A stretch of DNA of 64,000 nt. It comes from Microglena sp. YARC. Its lineage: Eukaryota; Chlorophyta; Chlorophyceae; Chlamydomonadales; Chlamydomonadaceae. The position numbers were made by a program, and so were the translations under genes. Below are positions 48,766 to 60,685 of the stretch, piece by piece. The DNA lies in NCBI GenBank assembly GCA_022414725.1, contig CM039464.1, positions 27,267,343 through 27,331,342 of the forward strand, written 5' to 3'. Under the pieces are notes generated by a model that did no database searches, was not told the origin of the DNA, and saw only the letters and a list, made by a program, of their open reading frames with translations. The number at the start of each line of letters is the position of its first letter. Position 1 is the first letter of the stretch.

Positions 48766-49985
48766 GGTTATACGGCCCTTCATTTACTACCACTGCTTTG
48801 CGATGCAACTTCCGCGAGGACCTCCCGCCATTTTGAGAAACTCCATGACATGGATGGTCTTTCCTGGACGCGCGGGATGCGCAGTATCATTCTCAGCGAT
48901 GGCTGCGACCAATCCTTCCAACGGAGGAACGGCTCCTCTTGATGATTGGCTAGACGTTTGTGCACCAGCAGCCTCTGCTAGCGGTCATGAGAGTCCTTCC
49001 GCCATTGTGGAAGTAACCCCCCCCGGTCATTCCTCCATCTTCTCTTCCTTTTCCTCCCCTGCCGTCTGTCGCCTCCTCCCGTCTGTCGTAGATGACTGTG
49101 ACGTGCAGACTCAAGTCGGCGACTAGCCTGGACATCGGTGGAGATACCCGTCTTCGTCTGCTCGCGTCCTTGACGTCGCTAACCTTTCTCTGGTGTTTGA
49201 GGCTCTGCCTGCATACCGGAGGTTGCCAAGCCGACCAAGCTCCCTGCTGATGTCTACGTCGTCTTTGCCCCCTTTGCTCTGCCCAGCCGACGGTCGGCTA
49301 CCGGCATGAGCTTGCGCTCTAGTGGCTCTGTGCTACCTTCTGGAGAATTTTTTCGATCAAGCTGGCGGATCGCCGGCACTGCCGTAGGTTCGCCAGAGGA
49401 GGACGACCTACGCGTCTTGACCTGAGATTCTGGAGGTGTAGGAAGCAGGGGGGGGTATGGTCAGCACCACTACGGGTGCTGCTCCCTCTACCCCCCAACC
49501 GGGTGAGTCGAGCGATAGAGGGGGGACTTGAGATTGACTGATCATCGACGGCGGGATATTAGGACCTTTACATGCCCTCGGCTCTGCTCTTCGCATCCTA
49601 GCGATAAATGTTCGAATTCTGCCCTTGCGATTTGCGATTTTCTGCCATTGGTGCGATTTCTGCACCAGGTGTGTGACTTGCTGCACTGTCATTCTCGTCT
49701 CCTTTTTCCCATACCTCAAATCTCGACTTCGACCTAAACGCTTCCCCACCTTCTGTGATCCCAGGTCTCGCAGCGCCGGACTTCGCCCATGCTACAGGCC
49801 GCAGTGGACACCGTCCTGGCCCTAGTCCAGCGGCCGTGGAGGATCTTTGGCATGATATCTTGGTGGATATTTTTCTCTCTTAGGCTCCTTGTGACCCCTG
49901 GGTGCGTTCCGTGGTCGACAGATGTTACTACTTTGTCTTCCCGTGCCCCTGGTTCCCCCCTTAGGTGTATGCCTTAGCTACGTAA
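48766..49985 (+). other. Leader of G2
   Basis: Same region as in A and B. It includes PSAIVEVTPP near 49,000 and PYLKSRLRP near 49,710, with no intact gag. C/G homopolymers at 49,017 and 49,447 vary between copies. Confidence 0.55.
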
Positions 49986-49989
49986 GTTT

Positions 49990-50400
49990 GGGTTCAAGTG
50001 TTTGAGTTCTGATAGGGCTTAGGAATTTTTAGTTAAGTGGTATAGAGGCATGGTTGATCTCGATTAGTTGGGGCATGCATGAGTTGTTGATGATGACACT
50101 GCTCAGCATGGTGCTAGTGTGTTATCTTTGCAATCGCGTGTTCATCTAGGGAGACAAGACTCCTTCGGAGCTTTTCTTTGGGGTTGCACCTGATGTGTCG
50201 TTGTTGCGTTTGTTTGGTTGCCCTTGCTATGTAATCTTAGTATTGGGCAGTCACGCAACAAGCTAGTTAGAAAGGCATTATTTGGTAGACTGGTTGGGTA
50301 TTCCCTGGTGAGTAAGGGTTATTATATTTGGGTTTCCAATGTTGCGCCAGTTAGTAGTGAGTAGTGATGTACTCTCTATCTCCAGCTCAGTTCTAAACTG
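49990..50400 (+). pseudogene. Decayed integrase C-terminus of G2
   Basis: AGTTCTGATAGGGCT (SDRA region), then FFGVAPDVSLLR, GYSLVSKGYYIW-like peptides in broken frames. More decayed than in A. Confidence 0.65.
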
Positions 50401-50517
50401 TCTTCCTGGGTTCTCCCTTTAGTATGGGTCCCCGTGCCCGCTTGCATCCCTCCTGTCATCAAACGGTGATATGTTATGTGTGTTACCGTAATTCCCTACG
50501 CCCTTTAACAACCCCAA

Positions 50518-50949
50518 TTGTTGTTGGCTGCCTGGCTGGATGTATCATTGTTGCATTCTAGACCAGGGCCTGATCTTGCTGTATTGTGTGTGAAGTTTAG
50601 GCGGGGGGGAGTTGGATATCCAACTATAATCTTAGCCGAATCTCAGGGGGTCGCCAGGCCCTCCTCTGTGCCACGTTTTAGCGGTGAAGCTTTAGGATTT
50701 AGACAGCCTTCGATCATAGTGGTACCTGGATCAGGTCCATTGACTAATAGTCGCCAACCTCCGACCACCTCGGATGGCTCGCAGGTGTCGAAAATTCCGA
50801 CGCCTCCTGTCGTCCCTGGTGGATTACTCGGGTCAAGCCCGTGTGATGATGTAGCCGTTGCCGAATGGGTAAGTGATGATCTTGAACACTGGTCTAGCTT
50901 GATACTGCGTATGGCTGGGGTGTTACAGTCCCAGGATTCATTGTTTTAG
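50518..50949 (+). pseudogene. Linker remnant of G2
   Basis: ESQGVARPSSVP, GEALGFRQPS and SDDLEHWSS identify the integrase-RT linker. It ends where the non-coding filler begins. Confidence 0.7.
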
Positions 50950-52389
50950 GTGCTGCTGGTTCTCATACGTAGGTTAACATGGCCCTATGTGTGAGTGCCT
51001 ATTCCTCAGCACCTCCTAGACTGGACTTATAGGGTAGTCTAGATTGGTGGAGCGTTACGACGCTTTGTTTAGGCAGCTTCCTTTCAGCTGTCTTTTCTTG
51101 TTTTGGTGGAAGGTGGTACTTATTCAGACCACCGTTATAGCGTCTTGATGGTTTCTGACTCTTAGTTCCATAGGCAGATGGTTCGTTCGGTGGAGCTCAT
51201 CATAGATTAGCTATTTCCTTTTACTCCACACTGTTTTTAGATCACCAGCCCCTCATGTGATTGGAACTTTTTGTGGAGTGTAGTAGTTGTTTCCCTTCGG
51301 ATTTTACTGTGAATTGGTGGGCTGGGTAATCTTGCAGTTGTACTTGCAGATGTACCGCCGCTCACCTCTTTCTTGTTTTCCGAGTGTATTTCAAGCGCCC
51401 TTTCAGTCCATCCTTTGCAGTAAATTCTTTTGAAGTCCTTTTTATGCGTTTACTATTTTTCAGGTGGACAATAGGTTTTATGTACTATGGTTGTACATCT
51501 ACCCTTCTATTGTTCATTGAACTGTGTTTCCTTTGTTGGTTACAAGTTTCTTGAAAATTTTAACTTCGCATCCTTTGGATTTTTTCAGTTGCTGCAGGTT
51601 TGGTTTGCTTTAGTTAGGCGCTTGGTTTGTCTTGCGTGCACGAGTTCTTTGCGGTGCGATACCCACCTCTTAGACTGTTTTTCGTTAGTGCCGTAGCTGG
51701 GGATTTATGATAATTAACTTACATCTTATATACATCTTCTTACTTCCATCTTTGAGTGAGAAACCAGTTCATCATGGTTTTTTCATCCCAACCTAGTCAT
51801 GAATTCTATGCTAAGAATAGTTTTTAAGGTAGTGGATTTTTCCATCGACTTTTTTTTTTCCATCGTAGTCTTTAGTGTCCTCTTGTCTGCGTCCTTTAGG
51901 CTTTGATTCTCTCGTGTGCTGCGCTCACACGATATTTCAATCCGTCTCTTTAGTTATCATTGATTGGCGTTAGGTTCCTATTCCCGGATCGGGTTTTCTA
52001 TACCGTTGTTCCCCGACTTTGATATACGATTTTTTCAGTCTTCTCTTTAGGTTAAGTTCTCGGTTCTTTCAGTCACCGTTGTTCCCCTTCCTTTGGTATT
52101 AGGATTGATTTCTGTTTGGCCTCCCTGTGATTTTCTGGTTTGGTGCCTACTATTCTGGATGAATAGTATTTTTGCGCTTACCATGGATGGTTACATTTCC
52201 ATTTTGGTCTCAGCTCAGCTCGGTATGACCCAAGTTTTTTGCTGCTACATTTTCGGAGTACTACAGTGGTTTTTGGTTCATCCTTTCTCATCCTTTTATT
52301 TTAGACAAGGCTTTCTTCTGGTTTCCTGTTTTTCCGCCGTTCCTTAATAATTTTTGTTTGCTACCAAGTTATGGTTCTATGTCCCCAGT
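50950..52389 (+). other. 3' filler of G2
   Basis: About 1.4 kb non-coding, matching 6700-8050 in A, with an extra segment at 51,950-52,035 that also occurs in the 3' UTR of B. Confidence 0.65.
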
Positions 52390-53154
52390 TATCAGCTTGG
52401 ATAACACTCCGGAGAGTGGACTTTGTGTGTGCAGCACGCCAATCTATAAATGCGGAGACGAGAATAAGTTACAAGCACAGGAGACCCATGTCCAGGCTAG
52501 TCGCCAACTTGAGTCTGCACGTCACAGTCATCTACGACAGACGGGAGGAGGCGACAGACGGCAGGGGAGGAAAAAGAAGAGAAGATGGAGGAATGACCGG
52601 GGGGGTTACTTCCACGATGGCGGAAGGACTCTCATGACCGCTAGCAGAGGCTGCTGGTGCACAAACGTCTAGCCAATCATCAAGAGGAGCCGTTCCTCCG
52701 TTGGAAGGATTGGTCGCAGCCATCGCTGAGAATGATACTGCGCATCCCGCGCGTCCAGGAAAGACCATCCATGTCATGGAGTTTCTCAAAATGGCGGGAG
52801 GTCCTCGCGGAAGTTGCATCGCAAAGCAGTGGTAGTAAATGAAGGGCCGTATAACCTATCAGCTTGGATAACACTCCGGAGAGTGGACTTTGTGTGTGCA
52901 GCACGCCAATCTATAAATGCGGAGACGAGAATAAGTTACAAGCACAGGAGACCCATTAAGGGGCACCAGTGGAGGAAAGGGGGCGGTAGCCTGGAACCTG
53001 ATCAGGGTACAAGCTAGACAGCGCGTGTCAGAAGAACCGATGACGCAGTCAACAGGAAGCTGACATAGTACTGTCAGGACCGATAGTTCTAAGGGAGTAC
53101 ACAAGGAGTCACCAAGACATAAAACAAGCGAGAGCACCGCTATTCATGCTGATA
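52390..53154 (-). mobile_element. Nested mini-copia element H, 765 bp, target duplication CCAGT
   Basis: Inserted in G2 in the opposite direction, flanked by CCAGT at 52,385-52,389 and 53,155-53,159. On the minus strand: full 298-bp LTR (53,154-52,857), about 360 bp of leader, then only the last 100 bp of an LTR (52,490-52,390). The internal body and the first two thirds of the second LTR are deleted at a GACAT/GGGTCTCC junction. It has no coding capacity. Confidence 0.85.
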
Positions 53155-53159
53155 CCAGT

Positions 53160-53208
53160 GCCATAGGTGGAGTACTAGTATTGTATGTCACCTGCGTCAT
53201 AGGTGGAG
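53160..53208 (+). promoter_or_regulatory. Doubled polypurine tract of G2
   Basis: GCCATAGGTGGAGTA and GTCATAGGTGGAG occur about 36 bp apart, the second abutting the 3' LTR. Confidence 0.6.
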
Positions 53209-53506
53209 TATCAGCATGAATAGCGGTGCTCTCGCTTGTTTTATGTCTTGGTGACTCCTTGTGTACTCCCTTAGAACTATCGGTCCTGACAGTACTATGT
53301 CAGCTTCCTGTTGACTGCGTCATCGGTTCTTCTGACACGCGCTGTCTAGCCTGTACCCTGATCAGGTTCCAGGCTACCGCCCCCTTTCCTCCACTGGTGC
53401 CCCTTAATGGGTCTCCTGTGCTTGTAACTTATTCTCGTCTCCGCATTTATAGATTGGCGTGCTGCACACACAAAGTCCACTCTCCGGAGTGTTATCCAAG
53501 CTGATA
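53209..53506 (+). repeat. 3' LTR of G2
   Basis: 298 bp, pairs with 48,468-48,765. Confidence 0.9.
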
Positions 53507-53511
53507 CGTAC

Positions 53512-54055
53512 TACAAGCAATACCGTACGTACTCAATAGCAATATTAGCGCGTTGACACTTGATCGACTAATATTATTGGTTGGCAACTTTAAAGTTGAG
53601 TTATCTCGTCTGATCGATCCAGTCTTCTAGTTAAAACTCCCCTCCTCCACAAAATGATCTTGCCTTGAGGAGTTCACGCCAGATTTTCTGCGAAAGTATT
53701 GATCAGGTATCGCTATCAAGGACTAGGGGCCGTTGGTTCTCAGCGAAATCATACCAGTGGCGCAGGCTTACTTGAGACAACAGTTACGTCACTACTCTTG
53801 TAGCCTGTAGCTGTGCTTCTGATCGAGGTTGGCCTAAGGACAGTCCCTAGGCCAACCTCGATCAGAAGCGCAGCTACAGGCTCTGCCATTGACGGCCTGA
53901 AGGGAATTTCTGGTTCAATTTCAAATCTGCTCTCGCATATTAGATTGCTTTGATGTTATAACATGATTGCCAAACCACTGCGACCTACCCTCATCAACTC
54001 CACTTGAAGTTGTAACTGCACTCCACCCTTGATTTTGTTTCCTACCTAATGCAGA
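53512..54055. other. Sequence present only in copy 2, with a large hairpin
   Basis: It lies between G2 and the point where copy 1 similarity resumes, so it was probably deleted from copy 1. It holds the 81-bp hairpin described separately; otherwise no gene. Confidence 0.6.
53802..53882. repeat. Near-perfect hairpin, 35-bp arms, 11-nt loop
   Basis: Arms 53,802-53,836 and 53,848-53,882 are complementary except for one position (T opposite G). They include CTGATCGAGGTTGGCC and its complement. Confidence 0.95.
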
Positions 54056-55576
54056 TCGTCTTGCAGAGCAGAGTGTATCAGCGCCACAGACATTTGATCT
54101 ACCTGTGAATCTAGTAGTTTCCAGTTTCCACAACACCATTACCTGACTAATCGAGGTTGGGCGAGTCCCTTAAGCCTAATAATTGGCTACCCCAGGACTG
54201 GGGGGTATGCTTCCTATTATGCTTGACCTTTTTTTTGTAAAACTGTTTTCAAATAAAAATGAATGTAAGACCACACATTGATAGAGCTTTTCGAGACAAT
54301 CACTGTATGTATGTTTGTTACAGTCCAGGTGTGGGCCAAATAGGCTAGAGATGATCGCTGTATGTATGTTGTTACAGTCCAGGGGTGGGCCAAAATAGGC
54401 TATAGGAACTTGCCCAACCGTGATAGGAAGGGATAAAAAGAAAAAGCATTGATGAACTGAACCCCAAACAATCGTTTTATCAACGGGGGCCCTGAGTTCG
54501 TGCTACAGTGATCATTTGATTCTGAAATATAATCAAATCCTCATTTCATCAGGGATGATAATTTTGTTTTGCGTTTTTTAGTTGCATTAATTATTGACAA
54601 AATAATCAGGATTCATGACCAGCTTCATGCTGGAGTCTTTATCCACAAATTCAGGGTTATTTGTCATTTTTCAAAAATATATTTTCTATCCTCAGCGTAT
54701 AACGGACATTCTAATATGAAATACATTTCATCTTCTACCGTTCTTCTACTGCCAACCACCATATCACAGCACATGCAATTTTTGACAGAACGAGAGGTAC
54801 TCCTTTCTGATTCAACAAGTTGTGAGCTCGAAGGCGTAGTCTTGCTATGCATTTAATATCACCCCTATGATTGCATAGGTTAGTGTATGTGGGACTATGT
54901 TTTCTATCCTCTGACATAATCCAATTTGCATACGTTATAGTTTTAATAACGACTCCTTGGTTATCACCAAGATTCCTGGGGTTCACTGTACTCAGGGATT
55001 GCCAGACAATGTCTATTATTTTAGACAAACCTTCATAATTGTTTCCTATTAGCATTTGCTAATATTTCCTACGTCTATCTTGCTCAGCAGTGAAGTCTGG
55101 TTATCTTGATTCTTGAATGATAACAGAGACATTTTCTGAAACATCTAATCTCTGAATGCATCTTAGTAATCCATGAGAACAGCATTGTTCATTGCTATAT
55201 CTGGTTGCCATTAGGACATTCTCTAGTAAGGCTCTTTTCAAAAATCATTGTCCTAACGGTCAATCATTTTTAGGCTTTGGAGATTAGGGCTAACCTCGAA
55301 CAAAATTAGCACTATTAGGGCTATGAGCTAAATTAGCCCTAATAGTAACAACTAATTGAGCCAAACTTAACCAAAACAACCCAGAAAAGTGTCACGTGTG
55401 TTGTTGTGCATCCTACTGACTTTTGTGGCAATTGTATATGATATGACTGTCATGAGATCATGATGAAGTAGCTCATAAGTGCGGGAGCGAACGGAGATCG
55501 CCATATTATCATATCAACAACTTACATTGGAGGGGAATAAGTATGTAAGTGAATAACAGGATATGTCAAAAATCAT
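54056..55576 (+). repeat. Duplicate of 30,240-31,755, including MITE-like foldback and LINE family 2
   Basis: Contains the GGTTGGGC foldback (54,145-54,540), the LINE C-terminal region on the minus strand (54,560-55,260, with CMCCDMVVGS and VEDEMYFILECPLY) and the TTAGGGCTAA inverted motifs near 55,285-55,345. Confidence 0.85.
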
Positions 55577-56285
55577 TGGGGTTGTTGAGAGGTTCAATGG
55601 GGTAGTTGCTGCTATGGCTCGTACGATGCTGATAGAATCAGGGATGAGCAAGGGTTTCTGGCCCTATGCCTTCTTGACTGCTTCGTACCTTCGAAATCGG
55701 TTACCCACAAAGACGAAAGATGGAAAGACTCCGTATGAGCTTTTCTATCAGCGCGTCCCCGAGGTGTCCCACCTCCGCGTCTTTGGGTGTATAGCCTATG
55801 TAACCCTACTAGATGGGAAGAAGCGGGGGAAATTAGATCCTAAGAGTATCCAGGGTAGACTGGTGGGGTATAGTGTGGTGTCGAAGGCCTACCAGGTCTG
55901 GATTCCAAAGTTGCACAAAGTGATTGAGGCTCGTGACGTGACCTTTTTTGAGGGCACTGGCCCAGTGCCCGTCGATGGGCAATTGGTGTATGATGGGAGT
56001 TCTTTTGCTTCTGGTTCTCCCTTGGCCGTCACTGAGGGGCGTACTGAACCGGCAGCATTAGAATATCTTCTACAGGACTCAGGGCAGATGGAAACAGATG
56101 TGGGAGCAGTTTTCCATATGAACCTACGTTCTCGGCAGGCTGCTGCCCCCAATGTTTCCCCTGTTTTTGTGCCTGACACTAAGACTGCGGAAATTATTCC
56201 GACTCGCTGCCTTCCATTCTCTATCCTCCCACCCTCTGTCCTGGCTGTTAGTGATTTAAGGGAGAAGGTGGAGCTAGCGGCCTAG
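55577..56285 (+). pseudogene. Copia integrase, C-terminal half (element F)
   Basis: Open for about 236 residues: GVVERFNGVVAAMARTML (catalytic Glu region), KGFWPYAFLTASYLRNRLP, VFGCIAYVTLLDGKKRGK, GRLVGYSVVSKAYQVW, EARDVTFFEG, then a Ser/Pro-rich linker. The first two catalytic Asp and the zinc finger lie upstream of the truncation. Confidence 0.85.
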
Positions 56286-56326
56286 ATAAAATTGTAGAGA
56301 CTCCTTTCCTTGTTAGTGGTAACCCA

Positions 56327-57800
56327 TTGTTCGAGCCTGAGGTTCTGCAGCTTCTTATTGCTCGGGATGAGCAACTGCCTAGTGACTTAGGTAATGTTGA
56401 CTCTAGTGATACAGCCAGTGATTCTACTCTAGCGTCTGCTATGAGCATGCCAGCCCCAGGTTGGATTGGGTTAGGTGATGTGGGAGATGCGCCGGACGTT
56501 CGACGTCCAGAGCTACCTCCTGGGAGAGTGATACAATCACTGCTCTCAAAGGTTACACCTCGGGAGCCTCGTCCACCCCCTCTTCCTTCTGCTCTTGGAG
56601 TTAGATCAAGTGGGAGGATGCGTGGGGAGGTTCCTGAGTTTGGTTTATTAGATGAATCGGTATTGAAGCGATACCCTTCAGTGCCAGATGTTACGGTTCC
56701 TGATGTTTTAGTTACTTCCCCTTCTCCTTCTATTGCTGGTGATACTTCTGATGAGGTGGAGCGATCCCCTCCATCCCCGTCTGTTGATGGTTCTGCAGAA
56801 GAGGTACCAGAACCAGTTGGTGCTGCTTTTATCTCCATCCAGTGTGAGCTTTCTTATGCTCAAGCTATAGCGCTCGATAACCCTGAGAGGGAAGAGTGGC
56901 AGCTAGCAATGAGAGATGAAATCGCTTCCCTCGAGGGTCATGGTACTTGGATTCTGGAGCCTCATCCTGGGGATGAGTACAGACTTATGTCTGCCAGATG
57001 GTTATTTACTAAAAAGTTGGGTAAGGATGGAAGAGTGGAGCGCTACAAAGCGCGTTTTTGTGGCTAGAGGTTACATGCAGCGTCCTGGTATTGAGTACGA
57101 CCAGACTTTTGCTCCGGTCACCTCTAAAGCGACTTTGAGGGTGTTACTTGCAGGTGTTGTTCATCGTAAGATGTTCTCCAGGCAAATTGATGTGAAGACT
57201 GCATTCCTTCATGGAGTGATAGATCCCAACCTCAAAATTGTACTTGAGGCAGCCTGACGGCTTCATCAAGGTTGGGCCTAATGGAAAACCCCTGGTTTGT
57301 CGCATTGTGAAGAGCTTGTATGGATTGAAGCAGGCCCCTAGAGCTTGGCATGACAATGTCCTGCAGGTTCTTCGCCTTGCAGGTTTCCGACCGACGCTCT
57401 CTGATCCAGCACTTTTTGTGCGCCTGGATGCTGATGGCCTGTGGTCCTGGGTCCTGACATATGTCGACGACTTTTGGATTGCTGTTGATTAGCTCGTGCT
57501 CTATGATGCACTTATTACCATCTTGCGTAATAACGGGTGGGTTATTACAGAAATGGGAGTACCTGAAACAGTTCCTCTCTTTGGACTGTAATGTTACCCT
57601 TGATGATGAGGGCGGTGTGTGAAGATTGTACTCAGTCAGCATAATGCTATTAATGGGATGGTTGAGAGGTTCAAGCTTAATGCAGGGGAAGAGAAGTTGA
57701 AGGCTACGTCTGAGGAGCCCATGGTGTCTAAGTCAGTTACAGTTCATGCCATTGGCAGTCCTGTTCTACCTAACAACACTTTTGTACGCATCTCTGGTTG
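56327..57800 (+). pseudogene. Copia linker and RT (element F), several frameshifts
   Basis: EEWQLAMRDEIASLEGHGTW opens RT. Then KARF | VARGYMQRPG (shift near 57,060), QIDVKTAFLHG (shift near 57,240), LYGLKQAPRAW, LTYVDDFW and a stop at 57,490, then TEMGVPE and more breaks. All catalytic motifs are recognisable, but at least four disruptions make it inactive. Confidence 0.85.
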
Positions 57801-58474
57801 GTAGCCTCATCTACTTGTCCACGTGCACAAGACCTGATATTGCTTTTGCTGTTAGTCAACTTTCTAGATTCACAGCAGCACCTACTCAGGCTCACTGGAA
57901 TGCAGCTCTGAGGGTTCTGGTGTACCTTCGCAAGCATACTTATATTGGTATTGCCTACACTCATGACCCAAAATTTGAGCTCCTTGCTTACAGTGATGCA
58001 TCTTTTGGTGAGGATCCGGAGGACAGGAGATCTCAAACTGGTCTTGCTTTTCTAGCTTCTGGTGGAATTGTCAATTGGGTATCCAAGCGACAAATCACCC
58101 CTGCAGTTAGTACTGGGGAAGCTGAGTATCAAGCTTTGGCTGGTTGTGCGAGGGAAGTTCAGTGGCTCAAGCATCTTAGGGTAGACCTGGGATTGCCTGT
58201 TCACTTGATTACTATCAAATGTGATGCCACGGTAGCTCTGTCCTGGACAGAGGACTACAAGCTTGAAAGCAAGGCTAAACACATAGATATAATGCATCAC
58301 TACATCAAGGATTTGGTTCTAAGCCAGCGCATCGGTGTTACTAAGGTGCATACCTCCTTGCAGTTGGCTGATACTTTCACTAAGCCTCTCCCCGCAGAGG
58401 TTTTTTGGAGTATGAATGGTATGCTTGGTTTGGTCAAGTACAAGCTTCGCCCTAGGTTTATTGATTTACAGTGA
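57746..58474 (+). pseudogene. Copia RT end and RNase H (element F), open frame
   Basis: SLVGSLIYLSTCTRPDIAFA, LAYSDASFGEDPEDRRSQTG, STGEAEYQALAGC, DATVALSW, KHIDIMHHYI, LADTFTKPLPAEVF and a natural stop after RFIDLQ. RNase H catalytic residues are present. The domain is intact though separated from a working RT. Confidence 0.85.
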
Positions 58475-58826
58475 TTTTTCTGCAGTTCAGGTTTGTGCTC
58501 TCTGCGGGAGTCGCGGGTTTCGATGCCCACCTGCGGTGATTTCTGTATATTAATTTGCTTCAGGTCTACTGCCCCTTGCTTCACCTCGAGTGTTGTACGA
58601 CTCCAATCCTGTAGCGATGGTGAATGGGTATGTAGTTTGTATAGACCTGTCGCACTGGATTTTGGGGGTTGATTTTACCTCGAGTCTCTGGTCATGACTA
58701 CCTCGCTGGTAGATCTGTTTGGAATTATTATTATTTTTGTTTGATTTCCCCTCTTTTGGGTAGAAATTGCACCTGGTTTTGGGATTGTTACACCTGCGGT
58801 CCAACAATCCCGGGACATGCATTATT
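58475..58826 (+). other. 3' untranslated region of element F
   Basis: Non-coding; contains a CGGGTTTCGATGCCC segment reminiscent of a tRNA T-arm (58,514-58,528). No second LTR was found. Confidence 0.35.
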
Positions 58827-58914
58827 GTCAGCGTATACTACTAGGACACGAGTGCCCTATTGGCACCTGATCAGATGCCAATAAGGCACTCGTGTCCTAG
58901 TAGTACAGCTGACA
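58827..58914. repeat. Hairpin with TGTCAGC and GCTGACA ends
   Basis: Core arms 58,836-58,865 and 58,876-58,905 pair over 30 bp with one mismatch around a 10-nt loop. Outer bases TGTCAGC and GCTGACA extend the pairing imperfectly. Confidence 0.9.
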
Positions 58915-58915
58915 G

Positions 58916-59380
58916 TTTGTTCAAGCTATATGCCACAAAAACCATGCCCTTCCCTCTTGGGACACAGAAACCTTGCTGCGCTGCTTTGAAATGCGTGGGC
59001 TACTCCTCAGTTCCACCTTCTCCACCCCCACCAAATCCTCCTCATCAAAGTCATCATCATCATGCAGCAGCTCATTCAGTGCTGAAGCCGCCTTCTTCTT
59101 GTCCTAAGCCAGTAGCCCCTTGTAGACAGTTGCCATTCGCGAATGAGAATAACTGAGCGATGCAATGCAAAAATTAGCCAGCGATAATATCAGAGGCTTC
59201 GACCATTTCGCAGAGGACAGAGATATCCTACTGCCTGCATAAGCTCTTGTAGACCTGCTACATGTACCCTCACCCCTCTATTACCATCGCGTTCCGTTTC
59301 CAGCCTCGACGATGTGCCACGGCGACGTGCATTTCTCTTCTGTTCACCTCTAGCTAGCGCTGAAAATCCGGGATTTATTT
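58916..59380. repeat. Duplicate of about 31,766-32,240
   Basis: Holds the acidic/Pro-His block (58,921-59,156). Compared with copy 1 it lacks several single extra bases. Confidence 0.7.
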
Positions 59381-59435
59381 TTAGGGCTAATTAGCCCTGT
59401 TAGGGCTATTAGCCCTGTTAGGGCTATTAGCCCTA
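59381..59435. repeat. TTAGGGCTATTAGCCC palindromic tandem repeat, copy 2
   Basis: Three clean units of TTAGGGCTATTAGCCC or its AATTAGCCC variant, each self-complementary around the centre. Confidence 0.8.
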
Positions 59436-59439
59436 ATGA

Positions 59440-60058
59440 TCTAAGACCCCCCCCTCCTTACCCTATTAATTTTATTCCCAAAGTCCATATTTTCCTTACA
59501 TAAGCAGGATCAGATTCGTTCTATAGCATCGTTTAAAATGGGCTCCCATTGGCTGAACACAGAAATAATGAGGGTGGTGGATGGAGCACACATCCTCCGT
59601 TCAATGAGACAATGTTAACTGTGTGGGTTCCAAAAACCTGAGGATGAAATGCATATGTTTTAGTGCCCTTTTTATAATAATATTTGCCTCCGCTACCAGA
59701 AGCTCTTTACAGATATTTATAGGCATGTCCATGAGGATACCGACTTAACCGTATGGAATGTGGAATTCTGCGATTCCACATTCAGAACCTTTATGAATGG
59801 AAATGGCACTAAGACTTTTTGGAGCAACCTAGCCGATTATCTTTCAACTTGTAAAAGAGCAAGACAGGAAGCCCTGGACTGCTTAGTGGCACCGTAATTT
59901 ATTCTCCTTTTTTTCTTGTGACTTCTCATTTGTTAGCTTCTTACCTCCGCCACTGTTAGTGGTTGAGATCTGGGTCCTGCTCTAGGGGGTTTAATACCTA
60001 CGCCACCAAAACGGTGGTTGGGAGTTCGGTTTGTTTGTCCTCGACACACCACTGATGT
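59440..60058 (+). mobile_element. LINE L4 (duplicate of L2), cut by copia D
   Basis: Plus-strand translation gives QIRSIASFKMGSHWLNTEIM, a CQLCGFQKPEDEMHMF zinc knuckle and ALDCLVAP then a stop near 59,899. The 3' UTR runs to GATGT at 60,054-60,058, where copia D begins. The tail should lie beyond the window end. Confidence 0.75.
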
Positions 60059-60061
60059 TAG

Positions 60062-60649
60062 CATGGCAGCCTTAAAGGTTAGTTCAGTGGAGGTGGAAAT
60101 GTATGCCCCCACGTACAAGCAGTGTACTTGTACATGAGCAGCGGGGATATCAGCAGTATCAGCAGTAACCGGTAGTAAAGCCCCCAGCGCAGCACTAATG
60201 CCTGGTTGAACAAGGCCGGCATTCTTTGCCTCTATGTCATCGAAGCCTGGGTCGACCGGAACACCCCAGCCATACGCAGTATCAGACCCGGACCAGTGTT
60301 CAAGATCATCACTCACACTCTCGGTGACGGCCACATCGTTACAATGCCTTGTCCGGTGTAAACCACCAGGGACAGCAGGAGGCGAAAGGATCAACAGCGC
60401 CCGCGAGCCATCCGAACAGGTGGACGGGGGGTGGCAACTAGTGGACAGTGGACCTATATCAGGCTCCACTATGACCTGAGGTTGTCCTAATCCTAGAGCT
60501 TCGCCGACCAAACGTGGCGCAGAGGAGGGCCTGGCGACCCCCTGAGATTCGGGTAAATTTACATCTGAAAGAACTTCGGAATCCCACCCGTCCAGTACCT
60601 TCACACGCAATGCAGCACCATCAGCCCCTGACCTGGGACGCAAAGTCAT
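60062..60649 (-). pseudogene. Integrase-RT linker (element D)
   Basis: Starts MTLRPRSGADGAALR and runs through LPESQGVARPSSAP, DDLEHWSGSDTAYGWG and HVQVHCLYVGAYISTSTEL to KAAML, where RT should begin. The sequence then continues into the LINE. Confidence 0.8.
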
Positions 60650-60685
60650 CCCATGACCAGGGCAGCGGTCGACAATTGGGGTTGG

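Larger units (their letters stand above)
48468..53506 (+). mobile_element. Copia element G2, non-autonomous, target duplication CGTAC
   Basis: LTRs 48,468-48,765 and 53,209-53,506 (298 bp each, nearly identical), with CGTAC at 48,463-48,467 and 53,507-53,511. Inside are the leader, a decayed integrase C-terminus, the linker, the 3' filler, nested element H and doubled purine tracts. It has the same gag-PR-IN deletion as A and B and no RT. Confidence 0.9.
55577..58915 (+). mobile_element. Copia element F, a different family, 5'-truncated
   Basis: It splits the duplicate sequence: the left side matches up to 31,758 and the right side resumes at about 31,766. It starts abruptly inside integrase and runs through RT and RNase H to a TGTCAGC...GCTGACA hairpin. 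No LTR pair or target duplication is visible. Confidence 0.75.
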
